DNA of 32,496 bases, taken from the NCBI GenBank assembly GCA_003279055.1, contig QCBP01000013.1, positions 1-32,496 on the forward strand, in the 5' to 3' direction. A program made the translations under genes and the position numbers. Source of the stretch: Prochlorococcus sp. AG-347-I21 (lineage in GTDB: Bacteria > Cyanobacteriota > Cyanobacteriia > PCC-6307 > Cyanobiaceae). This document shows positions 15,997-25,318 of the stretch, piece after piece. The notes under the pieces are model-generated. The model was not told where the DNA came from. It saw only the letters and a program-made list of their open reading frames with translations, and did no database searches. The stretch's first letter is position 1. The number at the start of each line of letters is the position of its first letter.

Positions 15997-17097
15997 TTAA
16001 TTTTTTAAAGAGCTTTTAACGCATATATCGTCGCCAATCAAATTAAACTCAGAATCGCTTAATTTCATAATTTCATTCATTTCTGTGAATTTGAAATCTC
16101 CAAGAGGATTCATACTATTTTCTCCACCTAAAATTTTTGGGGCAATAAAAGTAATAAGTTCCTGAATACAATTAGATTTAATAGCGGCAGTAGCCAATCT
16201 GGGGCCACATTCCCAAAGAACTTTATTACATCCTCTTTTTGCAAGTATTTTTGAAATTAACTCTGGATTATCTGATGACACCTTTTCAACCTCCACACAT
16301 TTCGGAATCCTTGAGAGGTAACTTTCATTTGCTGTAGAAGAATCATAAATAACTAATGTTTTTGCCTTATTACAATCCCAAAGATTAGATTTTGTTGGCA
16401 GGTCTAAACTTTTTGTAAACACAACCCGCAAAGGCTCAGGATTTTTTAAACCTCTAGTGGTTAAGAGGGGATTATCTCTTCTTAATGTGTTTCCACCAAT
16501 GATTATTGCATCAAATTCTGCTCTAAAAGAATGTACTAATGCCCTTGATTCTTCATTAGTAATCCATTTACTTTTACCATTTTTTAAAGCTATTCTTCCA
16601 TCAATACTCATTGCCCATTTAAAAACACCAAATGCCTTTTTAGTAATATTCCTATGAATGAAAGTCTTATTTAAATCTAAGGATTCCTTTTTACATAATC
16701 CTAAGTGAACTTGTATTCCAGCTTCTTCAAGAATCTTAATACCTTTACCAGCGACTCTTACATCAGGGTCTTCAATAGATATAAAAGCCCTTTTTATCCC
16801 AGAGGATATCACCTTATCTACACATGGAGGTGTTCTACCCTGGTGGCAACAAGGTTCAAGATTTACATACATTGTTCCACCTTTAGCATCTTTTTTTAAA
16901 TTATTAAAAGCCATTGCCTCTGCATGAGGCATCCCTGCCTTGTAATGAAACCCTTCCGAAATAAGGCTTCCATTCTTATCAAGTATCACTGCTCCCACCC
17001 TTGGGTTTGGACTCGTTGTATTTTTGCCTAAAGAAGCCAAAAAAATTGCTCTTTTCATCCATTTTGTATGGCTTACATTTTTTTCAGTCATCTCCAA
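15997..17097 (-). CDS. ribD: Bifunctional riboflavin biosynthesis deaminase/reductase RibD
   Basis: Two consecutive steps of riboflavin synthesis: deamination of the diaminohydroxyphosphoribosylamino-pyrimidinone, then NADPH reduction of the ribosyl chain. The N-terminal deaminase domain has the zinc/catalytic motif HAE (58-60) and PCC with GRTPPC (82-92). The C-terminal reductase domain (about 155-366) begins AFGVFKWAMSIDGRIA and contains IIGGNTLRRDNPLLT. At 366 aa it is complete. The first ATG at 17097 is used; ATG at codon 3 (MTEKNVSH) is equally possible. It lies 9 bp after the DUF3122 gene, forming a leftward operon with it and a small upstream gene. ribF is in the same window but on the other strand. 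Confidence 0.95.
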   Translation of the reverse strand: MEMTEKNVSHTKWMKRAIFLASLGKNTTSPNPRVGAVILDKNGSLISEGFHYKAGMPHAEAMAFNNLKKDAKGGTMYVNLEPCCHQGRTPPCVDKVISSGIKRAFISIEDPDVRVAGKGIKILEEAGIQVHLGLCKKESLDLNKTFIHRNITKKAFGVFKWAMSIDGRIALKNGKSKWITNEESRALVHSFRAEFDAIIIGGNTLRRDNPLLTTRGLKNPEPLRVVFTKSLDLPTKSNLWDCNKAKTLVIYDSSTANESYLSRIPKCVEVEKVSSDNPELISKILAKRGCNKVLWECGPRLATAAIKSNCIQELITFIAPKILGGENSMNPLGDFKFTEMNEIMKLSDSEFNLIGDDICVKSSLKN

Positions 17098-17106
17098 AAA
17101 TCAAAT

Positions 17107-17607
17107 TCAGTTTAGTGATCTCCACTCTTTAACAACAAATGGGGGAACAGGTAACTCAGAAAAAACTCCCGACAAAGATAATCTTAATGGTCTATTTTTA
17201 TCTAAATTTTTAATCAATTCATCAAGATCGAATTCTGCTGCAGCTTGTCTTGCATCATTTGCTAATTCAACATTAAGTAATGTTTTATCATCTAAAAACC
17301 ACTGTTTTCTCCCAGATTCAACCCTCAAGTCAGTGGGATGATCAATCCTAAGATTTCCTGGATATCCTATTACTCTCAAGATCAATTTATCTTCAAAAAG
17401 AGGTGATTTATAGGCTACTAATTGCCAAGTTTCAAAGTCCAAATCTCTTAAAAACTCACTGCTGGCATTCATAAATTCCCCATTTATTTCTGTTTCTGCA
17501 ACTTCTGCGTATACTTTTAATGGGTTAAAAATAAAGGATAGTAGTAAAAGTAAAGGGAATATTTTTTTTAAAAAAATATTTTTATTTGATTTTGTAATTT
17601 TCTTCAT
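17107..17607 (-). CDS. DUF3122 family secreted protein
   Basis: Exported 166-aa protein of unknown function. Basic residues then a hydrophobic stretch IFPLLLLLSFIFNP (about 15-28) and a VYAEV cleavage-like site mark a signal peptide. The mature part has the DUF3122-like pattern: TWQLVAYKS, ILRVIGYPG, HPTDLRV and a C-terminal VPPFVVKEWRSLN. The family is largely cyanobacterial and its role is unknown. Its first 26 bp overlap the end of the upstream small gene, implying translational coupling, and ribD follows after 9 bp. The family is recognised from the overall pattern, so moderately sure. Confidence 0.7.
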   Translation of the reverse strand: MKKITKSNKNIFLKKIFPLLLLLSFIFNPLKVYAEVAETEINGEFMNASSEFLRDLDFETWQLVAYKSPLFEDKLILRVIGYPGNLRIDHPTDLRVESGRKQWFLDDKTLLNVELANDARQAAAEFDLDELIKNLDKNRPLRLSLSGVFSELPVPPFVVKEWRSLN

Positions 17608-17887
17608 TTTCAGAATCCATCAGGGCATCAAGAGTAACAGCTGTTCTTACAATAGCTTGATATCTTTTGATTATTTTACGATTTTTTTCTATAACTCGAG
17701 ATAAATTCAAAGTGTCTTTTTCGGAATAGCTAGATGTTAAATCGTTAGAATCTTCTTCAATAAACTCAAGTTCATTATCTTTATTTATTAGAGTTAATAA
17801 TAAATCATGTAATCTCTTTCTTCTTTCGGACAATTGATTTATTATGAAAGCTCGAACAATCATAAGATAATTTAATAAAACATTCAA
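17582..17887 (-). CDS. Small conserved-looking hypothetical protein
   Basis: 101-aa protein that I do not recognise. The N-terminal third (MIVRAFIINQLSERRKRLHDLLLTLIN) is amphipathic helix, the centre is acidic, and the rest looks helical (SRVIEKNRKIIKRYQAIVRTAVTLDALMD). No membrane segment or catalytic motif is seen. Start may be ATG at codon 9 (MIVRAF) rather than 17887. Its 3' end overlaps the DUF3122 gene by 26 bp, and it is divergent from cobL with a 29-bp gap, so a real leftward operon seems likely. Function unknown. Confidence 0.65.
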   Translation of the reverse strand: MNVLLNYLMIVRAFIINQLSERRKRLHDLLLTLINKDNELEFIEEDSNDLTSSYSEKDTLNLSRVIEKNRKIIKRYQAIVRTAVTLDALMDSENEENYKIK

Positions 17888-17916
17888 ATAGATAAGTTTC
17901 TTTTAATTAAATATTC

Positions 17917-19191
17917 ATGACTGAAAAAAAAAGAAAAATTCATGTAGTAGGAATTAATTCTTATAAATTTGAGGATCTATCTTGCAAATTACAAAATCTA
18001 TTTCAAGAGACAGATTCTATTGCAGTTCCAAATTCATATTTTGAAGAAATAAAATCATGGTGCGAAAATTGTTTAGAAAAAAAGAAATCATTTTTTTCGA
18101 GCAACAGTAATAAGGAACTTGTTAACTGGCTTAGATCACAAAAAACTGATGTTATTTTAATTTCGAGAGGAGATCCACTTTGGTTTGGCATTGGGAGAAT
18201 ACTACTAGAAAATTTTTCAAAAGATGAATTAATTTTTTACCCTTCAAATACTTGCATTCAATTAGCATTTAGTAAGTTAAAGATCCCATGGCAAGATACT
18301 GTAAATGTGAGTATTCACGGCAGAGATTCGACTAAGTTAATTGAGGCTCTTAAAGCAAGACCTTCAAATTTAGCTGTCATTACAGATTCAAATAACAAAA
18401 GTCTAGAAATAATCAAAAAAAACTTATCAGAATTTGATCTGATTGACATCTATGATTTTTGGCTCTGTGAAGAAATAGGCTTCGAAAATGAAAAAATCAG
18501 GAAATTAAATCTTAAAGAGTCATTACCATCAGATATATCAAATTTGAATATTGCTATTCTTTCAAAAAAAAAGGAAAATTATTCGAACAACAATCTTCCA
18601 CTATTCGGAATCAATGACAATGTTTTTAAGACTTTTGATGATAGACCAAATTTATTAACTAAAAGGGAAGTTCGCATTCAAATATTAGCTGCTTTAGAGC
18701 TCCCAAGAAATGGTGTCATTTGGGATATAGGAGCAGGTTGTGGTTCAATTGGTTTAGAGGCACTAAAGTTAAGGCCTAATTTGGATTTGTTTTGTTTCGA
18801 CAAAAGGATTGGTTCAAAGTCATTAATACTAGAAAACTCAAAAAGGCTTGACGTCAAACCAAAATTTATTTTTGAGGAAGACATCAATTACACCTTGAAT
18901 ACGAGAAATTTAAGTTCTTTTGAAAACCCTAATAGATTAATAATTGGAGGATGTGATAAAAAAACTAAACTCCAGATTATTAATAAACTTGCGCAAGATA
19001 TGGATATTGGAGACATTATCGTTATCCCAATAATTAATATTCAAACTATTAAAGAATTGACAGAGGAATTGGAAGATAAAAATTTCAAAACAAATTTAAA
19101 TTTAATTCAGACCTATAAAAGCTTAAGTATTGCGGAGGGAATGAGACTAGAACCAAATAATCCTGTTTTTCTATTAAAAGGGAAGAAATAA
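17917..19191 (+). CDS. cobL: Precorrin-6Y C5,15-methyltransferase (CbiE-CbiT fusion)
   Basis: Cobalamin-pathway enzyme that methylates precorrin-6Y at C5 and C15 and decarboxylates the acetate chain. The N-terminal CbiE-like tetrapyrrole methylase domain (about 8-210) has VVGIN, DVILISRGDPLWFGIGR and the long second half. The C-terminal CbiT domain (about 235-424) starts with LTKREVRIQILAALELP and carries the SAM motif IWDIGAGCGSIGLEAL and LIIGG. At 424 aa both halves are complete. It is consistent with a cyanobacterium making pseudocobalamin. It is convergent with nadK, ends 13 bp before it and has no neighbouring cobalamin gene here. Confidence 0.92.
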   Translation: MTEKKRKIHVVGINSYKFEDLSCKLQNLFQETDSIAVPNSYFEEIKSWCENCLEKKKSFFSSNSNKELVNWLRSQKTDVILISRGDPLWFGIGRILLENFSKDELIFYPSNTCIQLAFSKLKIPWQDTVNVSIHGRDSTKLIEALKARPSNLAVITDSNNKSLEIIKKNLSEFDLIDIYDFWLCEEIGFENEKIRKLNLKESLPSDISNLNIAILSKKKENYSNNNLPLFGINDNVFKTFDDRPNLLTKREVRIQILAALELPRNGVIWDIGAGCGSIGLEALKLRPNLDLFCFDKRIGSKSLILENSKRLDVKPKFIFEEDINYTLNTRNLSSFENPNRLIIGGCDKKTKLQIINKLAQDMDIGDIIVIPIINIQTIKELTEELEDKNFKTNLNLIQTYKSLSIAEGMRLEPNNPVFLLKGKK

Positions 19192-19204
19192 ATTCAAATA
19201 ATTG

Positions 19205-20113
19205 TTATTTATCAGGTTTAGCCACATGGGGTAAACCCCAACCAAGTTTATTTCTTAAAACTTGGAAAAATTCGTGATCTTCAAGTCTAATAAATTTTAC
19301 TGAGTGTTTACTTTTTCTTATTAAAACCCTATCTTCAGGCCAAACATAACAACCAGCATTGCCATCAACAACCATTACTAACCTTTCAGGAGTTGCAGGA
19401 AAAACAGTTACTGGCTCTGAATCATTAAAAACCAATGCCCTAGAGGCCAATGAATGTGGAGCAATTGGAGTTAATTGCACGACTGGGCAGTCGGGTGTGA
19501 TAACTGGTCCTCCAGCACTTAGAGAATAAGCGGTAGAACCAGTTGGAGTAGATAAAATTACTCCATCAGCTGAAATATCCACAGGGGCATGTCGCCCTAT
19601 AGAAATTTCAAAGTGACACATACTTGTTAGAGGTTCTCTATGAAGAGCCATCTCATTAAGGCAAAGAGACTCCCATCTCCTCTGATCATTCCTCATTACG
19701 CTAATGATAAAGCAAGTTCTTTCTTCAATATCCCAATTTCCAGCAATTATTTTATCTATAGCCTCATCTAGGTTAGATAAGTAAGCTTCCGCAAGAAATC
19801 CTAAATGACCAGTATTTATTGTAAGAATTGGAATTTTAGCAGGTGCCGTTTGCCTTGCAGCAGAAAGTACAGTCCCATCTCCACCAAGAACAACTGCAAA
19901 TTCCATTGATGAATCAAACCCCTCAGGGACACAATTCGTATATCCCAAAGGACGTACATGTTGATCAGGATTTGCGAACCCAACCATCCCTCCAGAGCTA
20001 CTAACTCTTACAACTTCAAAATTAGATTTTTCCAATTTTTTTTGAACAGAAGTTGCAGTTTGAACAGCTAGTTCCTTGCCATCATTAACGATTAGTCCTG
20101 CTTTACGTACCAA
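19205..20113 (-). CDS. nadK: NAD kinase
   Basis: Phosphorylates NAD to NADP in the cytoplasm. The GGDG motif (residues 77-80, [10 protein letters not shown]) and the second conserved block [17 protein letters not shown] (about 184-200) are intact, followed by the SLASRALVF segment. At 302 aa it has the usual cyanobacterial length, with an N-terminal alpha/beta domain. Cyanobacteria often have two NAD kinase paralogues; this window shows one. It is leftward, 70 bp after pheS, and convergent with cobL. Confidence 0.95.
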   Translation of the reverse strand: MVRKAGLIVNDGKELAVQTATSVQKKLEKSNFEVVRVSSSGGMVGFANPDQHVRPLGYTNCVPEGFDSSMEFAVVLGGDGTVLSAARQTAPAKIPILTINTGHLGFLAEAYLSNLDEAIDKIIAGNWDIEERTCFIISVMRNDQRRWESLCLNEMALHREPLTSMCHFEISIGRHAPVDISADGVILSTPTGSTAYSLSAGGPVITPDCPVVQLTPIAPHSLASRALVFNDSEPVTVFPATPERLVMVVDGNAGCYVWPEDRVLIRKSKHSVKFIRLEDHEFFQVLRNKLGWGLPHVAKPDK

Positions 20114-20183
20114 TCAAAAAATTAAAACTAGGACTATCTTAAACTAATTTGTTGGACAATCCTAATTTAAAAATTAAATACTA

Positions 20184-21191
20184 TTAGAACTGTTCTAAGA
20201 ATCTAATATCATTTGTATAAAATTTTCTGATGTCTTCGATCTGATGTCTCACCATACAAAATCTCTCAACTCCTAATCCTGCTGCAAAACCAGTCCATTT
20301 CTCAGAATCAATTCCTAATTTTTCTAAGACCTTTGGATCAACCATTCCGCAACCCATTACTTCTAACCATTTACCTTTCCACTGGACGTCTACTTCTGCT
20401 GAAGGTTCAGTAAATGGGAAATAACTAGCTCTAAATCTTACAGGAATATCTCCAAAAAAGGCCTTTAAAAATGTAAGAACTGTTCCTCTTAAATGACTAA
20501 AATTAATGTCTTGATCGATACATAAAACCTCAACCTGATTAAATACAGGGGAATGAGTAGCATCTACTGCATCTCTCCTATATACTCTCCCGGGAGCAAT
20601 AATTCTTACTGGAGGAGGATTCTTCTCTAAGTACCTTATCTGAACAGGAGAAGTATGGGTCCTTAAAAGTCGATTTTCATCTAAGTAAAAAGTATCCTGC
20701 ATATCTCTTGCGGGATGATTTTTGGGTATGTTGAGAGACTCAAAATTATAAAAATCAGTTTCTATTTCAGGGCCACTTTCAACTGAGTATCCTAAACCAC
20801 AAAATATATCTATTATTTCGTCTTGAGTTGAAATCAAAGGATGTTTATTCCCAGGGGGAGTTCCAATTGAAGGGATAGTTACATCAATTTTTTCTTTTTT
20901 AATCTTTTTATCCAAGGCTTCGCTGTTTAGTTTATTTTTTCTTTCAGTTATTAGTTCTTGCAAATTTATCTTTATTAAGTTTGCCTTCTGGCCAATAATT
21001 GGTCTATCAGTAGAAGATAATTGACCCATTGTTTTCAAAATAATTGATAAATCACCTTTTTTCCCTAGCAAGGAAATTCTCAATTGATCCAGTTCTTCAT
21101 GAGTATTAGAATTATCTATATTATTTTTTGCTGTTAGAGAAAGATTATTTAGTTTTTCCTCAATTTGACTTAATGATTCAATTTGACTCAC
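20184..21191 (-). CDS. pheS: Phenylalanyl-tRNA synthetase alpha subunit
   Basis: Catalytic subunit of the alpha2beta2 class II synthetase that charges tRNA-Phe. An N-terminal coiled coil (about 1-95) is followed by the class II core: [12 protein letters not shown], motif 2 [19 protein letters not shown], the [10 protein letters not shown] block and motif 3 GLGVERFCM near the C-terminus. The 335-aa length is normal. pheT is not adjacent, as is usual in picocyanobacteria. The start ATG at 21191 lies 68 bp from the divergent surE. Confidence 0.96.
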   Translation of the reverse strand: MSQIESLSQIEEKLNNLSLTAKNNIDNSNTHEELDQLRISLLGKKGDLSIILKTMGQLSSTDRPIIGQKANLIKINLQELITERKNKLNSEALDKKIKKEKIDVTIPSIGTPPGNKHPLISTQDEIIDIFCGLGYSVESGPEIETDFYNFESLNIPKNHPARDMQDTFYLDENRLLRTHTSPVQIRYLEKNPPPVRIIAPGRVYRRDAVDATHSPVFNQVEVLCIDQDINFSHLRGTVLTFLKAFFGDIPVRFRASYFPFTEPSAEVDVQWKGKWLEVMGCGMVDPKVLEKLGIDSEKWTGFAAGLGVERFCMVRHQIEDIRKFYTNDIRFLEQF

Positions 21192-21259
21192 TGATATAGT
21201 AAAAATAAGTATTGCTTTATCTTACTTAAATATCGTCCATAAATAAAATGTCTTGATTA

Positions 21260-22069
21260 ATGAAACCGTTAAATATATTAATTAGCAATGATGATGGCGT
21301 TTTCGCAGCGGGGATAAGAGCTTTAGCAAAATCAGCCCAAAAAAGGGGACATAAGGTAAAAGTAGTATGTCCTGACCAAGAAAGATCAGCTACTGGTCAT
21401 GGTCTTACTTTGCAATCCCCATTAAGAGTAGAAAAAGCTGACGAATTATTTGGAGAGGGTATTGAAGCTTGGGGATGTTCCGGCACACCTGCTGATTGTG
21501 TCAAATTAGCACTATCTGAACTCTTGGATCAAAAACCTGATCTGGTACTATCCGGAATAAATCACGGACCCAATTTAGGGACAGATATTTTTTGTTCAGG
21601 CACAGTCGCTGCAGCTATGGAAGGCACTTTAGAAAATGTTCCTTCCATGGCAATAAGTGTTGCTAGTTTTAAATGGAAAAATTTTGAATTTGCTGGAGAA
21701 ATTGCAATGAATATTGCCGAACAAGCAATTAAGGATAGTTGGCCAGCTTCACTTTTATTAAATTTGAACATCCCCCCCTGCGAAAAAAACAAGATAAAAG
21801 AATTATCCTGGACAAGATTATCGGTAAGAAAATATAAAAATCAATTTTCCAAAAGGGAAGACCCTAGGGGCGATGATTATTATTGGTTAGCAGGAGAAGT
21901 TGTTTTAGATCTTAAATCGAAAGGTTACGGTCCTAAGAATTGGCCTAGCGATGTATCTCAAATACAAGAAAATAAAATATCTCTTACACCTGTAGAACCA
22001 GATTTATTTTGGAGAGGTAATTTAGATGACTTACCTAAAATTAATAATTCATTTGTAAATCCTCCTTAA
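21260..22069 (+). CDS. surE: 5'/3'-nucleotidase SurE
   Basis: Metal-dependent nucleoside monophosphatase of the stationary-phase survival family. The N-terminal ILISNDDG motif supplies the metal ligands D11 and D12; [10 protein letters not shown] near 96-105 provides the asparagine ligand, and the [12 protein letters not shown] segment precedes it. At 269 aa it is complete. Divergent from pheS; its last 21 bp overlap the end of the oppositely directed DUF3611 gene. Confidence 0.95.
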   Translation: MKPLNILISNDDGVFAAGIRALAKSAQKRGHKVKVVCPDQERSATGHGLTLQSPLRVEKADELFGEGIEAWGCSGTPADCVKLALSELLDQKPDLVLSGINHGPNLGTDIFCSGTVAAAMEGTLENVPSMAISVASFKWKNFEFAGEIAMNIAEQAIKDSWPASLLLNLNIPPCEKNKIKELSWTRLSVRKYKNQFSKREDPRGDDYYWLAGEVVLDLKSKGYGPKNWPSDVSQIQENKISLTPVEPDLFWRGNLDDLPKINNSFVNPP

Positions 22070-22582
22070 AAGCCATAAAGAAAAGCAAAGTCCAAAAAAA
22101 TGAGCAGCGATAACTTGCGTGTTACTGAGAACTGATAATATTTCAAGACCAGTAATTGGGATATCAGATGTCGCTGTTATCAATTGTCCAGTTGTTTGAG
22201 AGGATGCTTGTATGAATAAGGCTCCCATAAGAGCTTGATATCCAATTAATCCAAACAAAATTCCAAATAAATCAACTATTAGTCCTCGTTTTATCAATTT
22301 ACCGGTTTGTCCTCTTGAGGGTCTAGCGTTGCTTGCGATTGCTCTTCCTGTTCTAACTATTAACCAACCTTGCCAAAGACTAAAAAGTAGTAAAATCAGG
22401 GATATTGTTGTTAGTGATAGACCAGGCGCTAAGCCAAGCTGTCCTTCACTGTTATTTACAACATTTGAAAAAAGCAAAACAGCTGCAACAACAACACCTA
22501 AAATGGATTGAACCCAAAAGCGTATCCATCCAATGCGTCGCATTCCAAATGAAAGGGACTGAAAATCCATTTTGTCAGACAT
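22049..22582 (-). CDS. DUF3611 family membrane protein
   Basis: 177-aa integral membrane protein with four predicted helices (about 20-42, 55-74, 107-128 and 150-172). The N-terminus [20 protein letters not shown] and the [22 protein letters not shown] cytoplasmic loop match the cyanobacterial/plastid DUF3611 pattern as I know it. Function is unknown; plant relatives are plastid envelope proteins. It is convergent with surE, overlapping by 21 bp, so the two transcripts are antisense at their ends. Confidence 0.75.
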   Translation of the reverse strand: MSDKMDFQSLSFGMRRIGWIRFWVQSILGVVVAAVLLFSNVVNNSEGQLGLAPGLSLTTISLILLLFSLWQGWLIVRTGRAIASNARPSRGQTGKLIKRGLIVDLFGILFGLIGYQALMGALFIQASSQTTGQLITATSDIPITGLEILSVLSNTQVIAAHFFGLCFSLWLLRRIYK

Positions 22583-22649
22583 TCATTTGATTGAATAACT
22601 GTAATCAATCCAAATTTGCCACTAAAATCATAAAATTGCACGTAATCTT

Positions 22650-23573
22650 TTGATCTCTTTAATATCGCCATCTGAAGTTAAGAGTCCCACTTCAATAGCT
22701 ATTGGAAGTTTTGATGGCCTTCATGCTGGCCACAGACAATTAATAAAAAGTGTAGTTGAAGAAAATCAATATACCCCAACAATTGCAAGCTTCTGGCCTC
22801 ATCCCCGAGAAGTTCTTTACAAAGAGATGCGTCTTAGACTAGATCTCCCTAATGAAAAACTATCTATTCTTGAAGATCTGGGGATTGAACAATTAGTGCT
22901 GATTCCTTTTGATATGGAACTATCCAAATTAAGTGCAGAAAGATTTGTAAGAGATATTTTAATAAATCAATTACAAGCAAAAAAAATTTCTGTAGGTGCT
23001 AACTTTAAATTTGGTTTCAGAAGAAGTGGAGATATAAATACAATAAAAAATTTGATTAAGGATACGGATATTAAACTAAAAATTACTCCAATTTTAGAAG
23101 ACAAAGAAGGTAGAATCAGCAGCAGCAGAATAAGAGATTTATTAGAGAAAAGTGATCTGAAAAATGCTTTCAAAATTCTTAATAGGCCTTATAGTTTTAA
23201 TGGAAAGGTTGTTAAAGGTAAAGGAATTGGGAAAAGTATAGGATGGCCTACCGCAAATCTTGAAATAGATGGCAGAAAATTTCTACCTGGAGAAGGAGTT
23301 TACGCATCTTGGACAACCATAGAAAATTCCAACCAAAAAATTGAATCTATTATGAATCTTGGCTCTCAACCAACAATAAATCCTTTATTGCCTTCTGCAG
23401 TTGAAGTTCATTTAATAAATAAAGATATCGATCTATATGGTTTAAATCTGTCTGTAGAACCAGTTGAAAAACTTAGATCTCAAATCAAGTTCAAAAATAT
23501 AGCTCAACTTTCTAATCAAATCAAAAAAGATAGAGATAATGCTCTAAAAATTTTTAAAACCTACAAAAAATAA
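22650..23573 (+). CDS. ribF: Bifunctional riboflavin kinase/FAD synthetase
   Basis: Makes FMN from riboflavin and then FAD. The N-terminal FAD synthetase domain has IAIGSFDGLHAGHRQLI (nucleotidyl-transfer HxGH at about 26-29) and GRISSSRIRDLLE. The C-terminal kinase domain has GKGIGKSIGWPTANLE and the flavin-binding GEGVYASWT followed by SIMNLGSQPT. The frame opens with TTG at 22650, and no ATG precedes the conserved core, so a TTG start is assigned. At 307 aa it is full length. It leads a rightward group ribF-thiE-thiS with gaps of 7 bp and an 11-bp overlap, an FMN/FAD and thiamine cofactor operon. Confidence 0.94.
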   Translation: MISLISPSEVKSPTSIAIGSFDGLHAGHRQLIKSVVEENQYTPTIASFWPHPREVLYKEMRLRLDLPNEKLSILEDLGIEQLVLIPFDMELSKLSAERFVRDILINQLQAKKISVGANFKFGFRRSGDINTIKNLIKDTDIKLKITPILEDKEGRISSSRIRDLLEKSDLKNAFKILNRPYSFNGKVVKGKGIGKSIGWPTANLEIDGRKFLPGEGVYASWTTIENSNQKIESIMNLGSQPTINPLLPSAVEVHLINKDIDLYGLNLSVEPVEKLRSQIKFKNIAQLSNQIKKDRDNALKIFKTYKK

Positions 23574-23580
23574 ATTACAA

Positions 23581-24636
23581 ATGCTGAATTCCAATAGTAA
23601 AGAAGCTGAAGATTTAAGAATTTATCAAATTATTGACGCTAATCTAGATAGAGCCAGAGAAGGACTAAGAGTATTAGAGGATTGGGCTAGATTTGGTCTA
23701 GGCAAAGAAAAATATGTTGAAAAGATTAAAAATTTTAGACAAATTTTAGGAAAAAATCATTTAGAAGTTTATAAACAATCCAGAAATCGCATTGAGGACA
23801 AATGTAAAGGATTGACTCATCAAGAGCAATTCAACAGAAAAACTTCTGAGCAAATTATAAGTTCTAATTCAGCCCGAGTTCAAGAAGCATTACGAGTTAT
23901 AGAAGAATTCTCAAGGCTAGAGAATCATGAGCTTTCAAAAATCGCTTCGAAAATTAGATATGAAATATATACTATTGAAATTGACTTATTGAGTTTTAGC
24001 AAGTTTAAGAAGTCGGAGGAAATATTAAAAGAAAATGACTTATATGTAATAACAGATCAAAAAGACAATTTATTAGAAATAATAGAAGCGATTTTAATTT
24101 CTGGAGTAAGAATTATTCAACATAGATTTAAAACGGGAACTGATCAAGATCATCTTCAAGAAGCAATTCAGATTAAAAATCTATGTAAAAGATATAATTC
24201 TTTGTTTATCGTTAACGATAGAATTGATATAGCTCTGGCATCTAACGCTGATGGGATACATCTTGGTCAAGACGATTTAGATTTAAAAACCGCGAGAAAA
24301 CTATTAGGCTATTCAAAAATTGTCGGTATAAGTGCAAATAATGCAATTGATATTTCAAATGCTCTTAAGGAGGGTTGTGATTACATAGGAATTGGACCAG
24401 TATTTGAAACTACAACAAAAAAGAATAAAATACCTTTAGGTATTGAAAATATCAAATCATTAACAAAGGATTTAAATATTCCTTGGTTTGCTATTGGAGG
24501 AATCAAGTCAAATAATATTTCATATTTAAAAAGAAATGGGTTTAGAAAAGTTGCCATAGTCTCGGAATTAATGAATTCTGAAGATCCTAAAGAAGACGCT
24601 ATGATGATTCTAAAAAAGTTGTCTCATGAAAATTAG
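23581..24636 (+). CDS. thiE: Thiamine-phosphate synthase, cyanobacterial long form
   Basis: Joins the pyrimidine and thiazole phosphates to thiamine phosphate. Residues about 1-140 form the helical N-terminal extension found in cyanobacterial ThiE (IIDANLDRAREGLRVLEDWARF, RVQEALRVIEEF). The TIM-barrel follows: LYVITDQ, VRIIQHRFK, FIVNDRIDIALASNADGIHLGQDD, IGIGPVFETTTKKN for the phosphate-binding and substrate sites, and AIGGI. At 351 aa it is complete. It overlaps thiS by 11 bp, indicating coupled translation. Confidence 0.94.
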   Translation: MLNSNSKEAEDLRIYQIIDANLDRAREGLRVLEDWARFGLGKEKYVEKIKNFRQILGKNHLEVYKQSRNRIEDKCKGLTHQEQFNRKTSEQIISSNSARVQEALRVIEEFSRLENHELSKIASKIRYEIYTIEIDLLSFSKFKKSEEILKENDLYVITDQKDNLLEIIEAILISGVRIIQHRFKTGTDQDHLQEAIQIKNLCKRYNSLFIVNDRIDIALASNADGIHLGQDDLDLKTARKLLGYSKIVGISANNAIDISNALKEGCDYIGIGPVFETTTKKNKIPLGIENIKSLTKDLNIPWFAIGGIKSNNISYLKRNGFRKVAIVSELMNSEDPKEDAMMILKKLSHEN

Positions 24637-24835
24637 GGTTAATGGAGAAGAAAAAAAAATAGAACTTGATCAAGAAAATGCTCTATTATCTACAGCTCTT
24701 CAGCATATGGGATATAAACCAAACACAATTGTAGTAGAGTTAAATAATTTAATTATAAATTCAATGAAATGGGAAAAAGTGAAGCTTAAAGATGGTGATA
24801 ATTTAGAAATCGTTTCAATAGTTGGTGGTGGTTAA
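24626..24835 (+). CDS. thiS: Sulfur carrier protein ThiS
   Basis: Ubiquitin-like sulfur carrier for thiazole formation. The 69-aa protein starts MKIRVNGEEKKIEL and ends SIVGGG; the C-terminal Gly-Gly is adenylated and thiocarboxylated before sulfur transfer in the ThiG reaction. The start codon lies inside the end of thiE. thiG is not in this window. Confidence 0.95.
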   Translation: MKIRVNGEEKKIELDQENALLSTALQHMGYKPNTIVVELNNLIINSMKWEKVKLKDGDNLEIVSIVGGG

Positions 24836-24947
24836 AAGATGAATTCTTTACATTTTAAAAATCTTCATAATTTTTTAAGTTTAAGCTTGAAACAATAACC
24901 AAAACTATCTAGTTTTCGTTTTATATTTTTAATGCGTAAATATAACA

Positions 24948-25115
24948 ATGAAAGAAAAAATTGATAGCAACTCAAGATCCCTTAAATGGGAGCAAAATGG
25001 TGAGTTAGCACATAAAGATCTCTCTGAGCTAATAGAAAGATTAAAAAATGTAGAAAGTGAACATACCTCATCTGAGCTTTCTAGATTAGGTACAAAATCA
25101 AACATAAAAGATTAA
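24948..25115 (+). CDS. Small hypothetical protein (55 aa)
   Basis: ATG at 24948 opens a frame of 55 codons ending in TAA at 25113-25115. The product is hydrophilic and probably helical, with MKEKIDSNSRSLKW at the start and LSELIERLKNVESEH in the middle. I know no family for it. Support comes from a clean frame in an otherwise gene-free gap, low-bias composition typical of real proteins, and a short AT-rich promoter-like stretch (TTTATATTTTTAAT) 25 bp upstream. Could be chance. Confidence 0.5.
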   Translation: MKEKIDSNSRSLKWEQNGELAHKDLSELIERLKNVESEHTSSELSRLGTKSNIKD

Positions 25116-25182
25116 ATTTGTTACTTTGATCTTGTTTTTATAAAAATTTGTACCAAATTAAAATTACTGAATATAAAAATAA

Positions 25183-25314
25183 ATGCCGAAAAGATTTCCT
25201 GAGTGGGTAAATACAGAAGTCGTTATAAAAGCAATAAAAATGAGAGAAGAGGGGATGCTATCAAAACAACTTAATTTATGGATAGAAAACCTGTTAGAAA
25301 TAGAAAAAAAGTAA
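25183..25314 (+). CDS. Very small hypothetical protein (43 aa)
   Basis: ATG at 25183 opens 43 codons to TAA at 25312-25314, 4 bp before the end of larB on the opposite strand. The product begins MPKRFPEWVNTEVVIKAIKM and ends LWIENLLEIEKK: basic, tryptophan-containing and probably helical, a composition uncommon in random AT-rich frames. It follows the 55-codon frame by 67 bp on the same strand. No family known to me. Confidence 0.45.
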   Translation: MPKRFPEWVNTEVVIKAIKMREEGMLSKQLNLWIENLLEIEKK

Positions 25315-25318
25315 TTAT

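Noticed and set aside
23540-23600. TPP (THI-box) riboswitch before thiE
   Set aside because: Only 7 bp separate ribF and thiE, and no THI-box core is visible.
24890-24935. Possible terminator AAAACTATCTAGTTTT after thiS
   Set aside because: The stem is almost all A-T with a two-base loop if fully paired; too weak to call.
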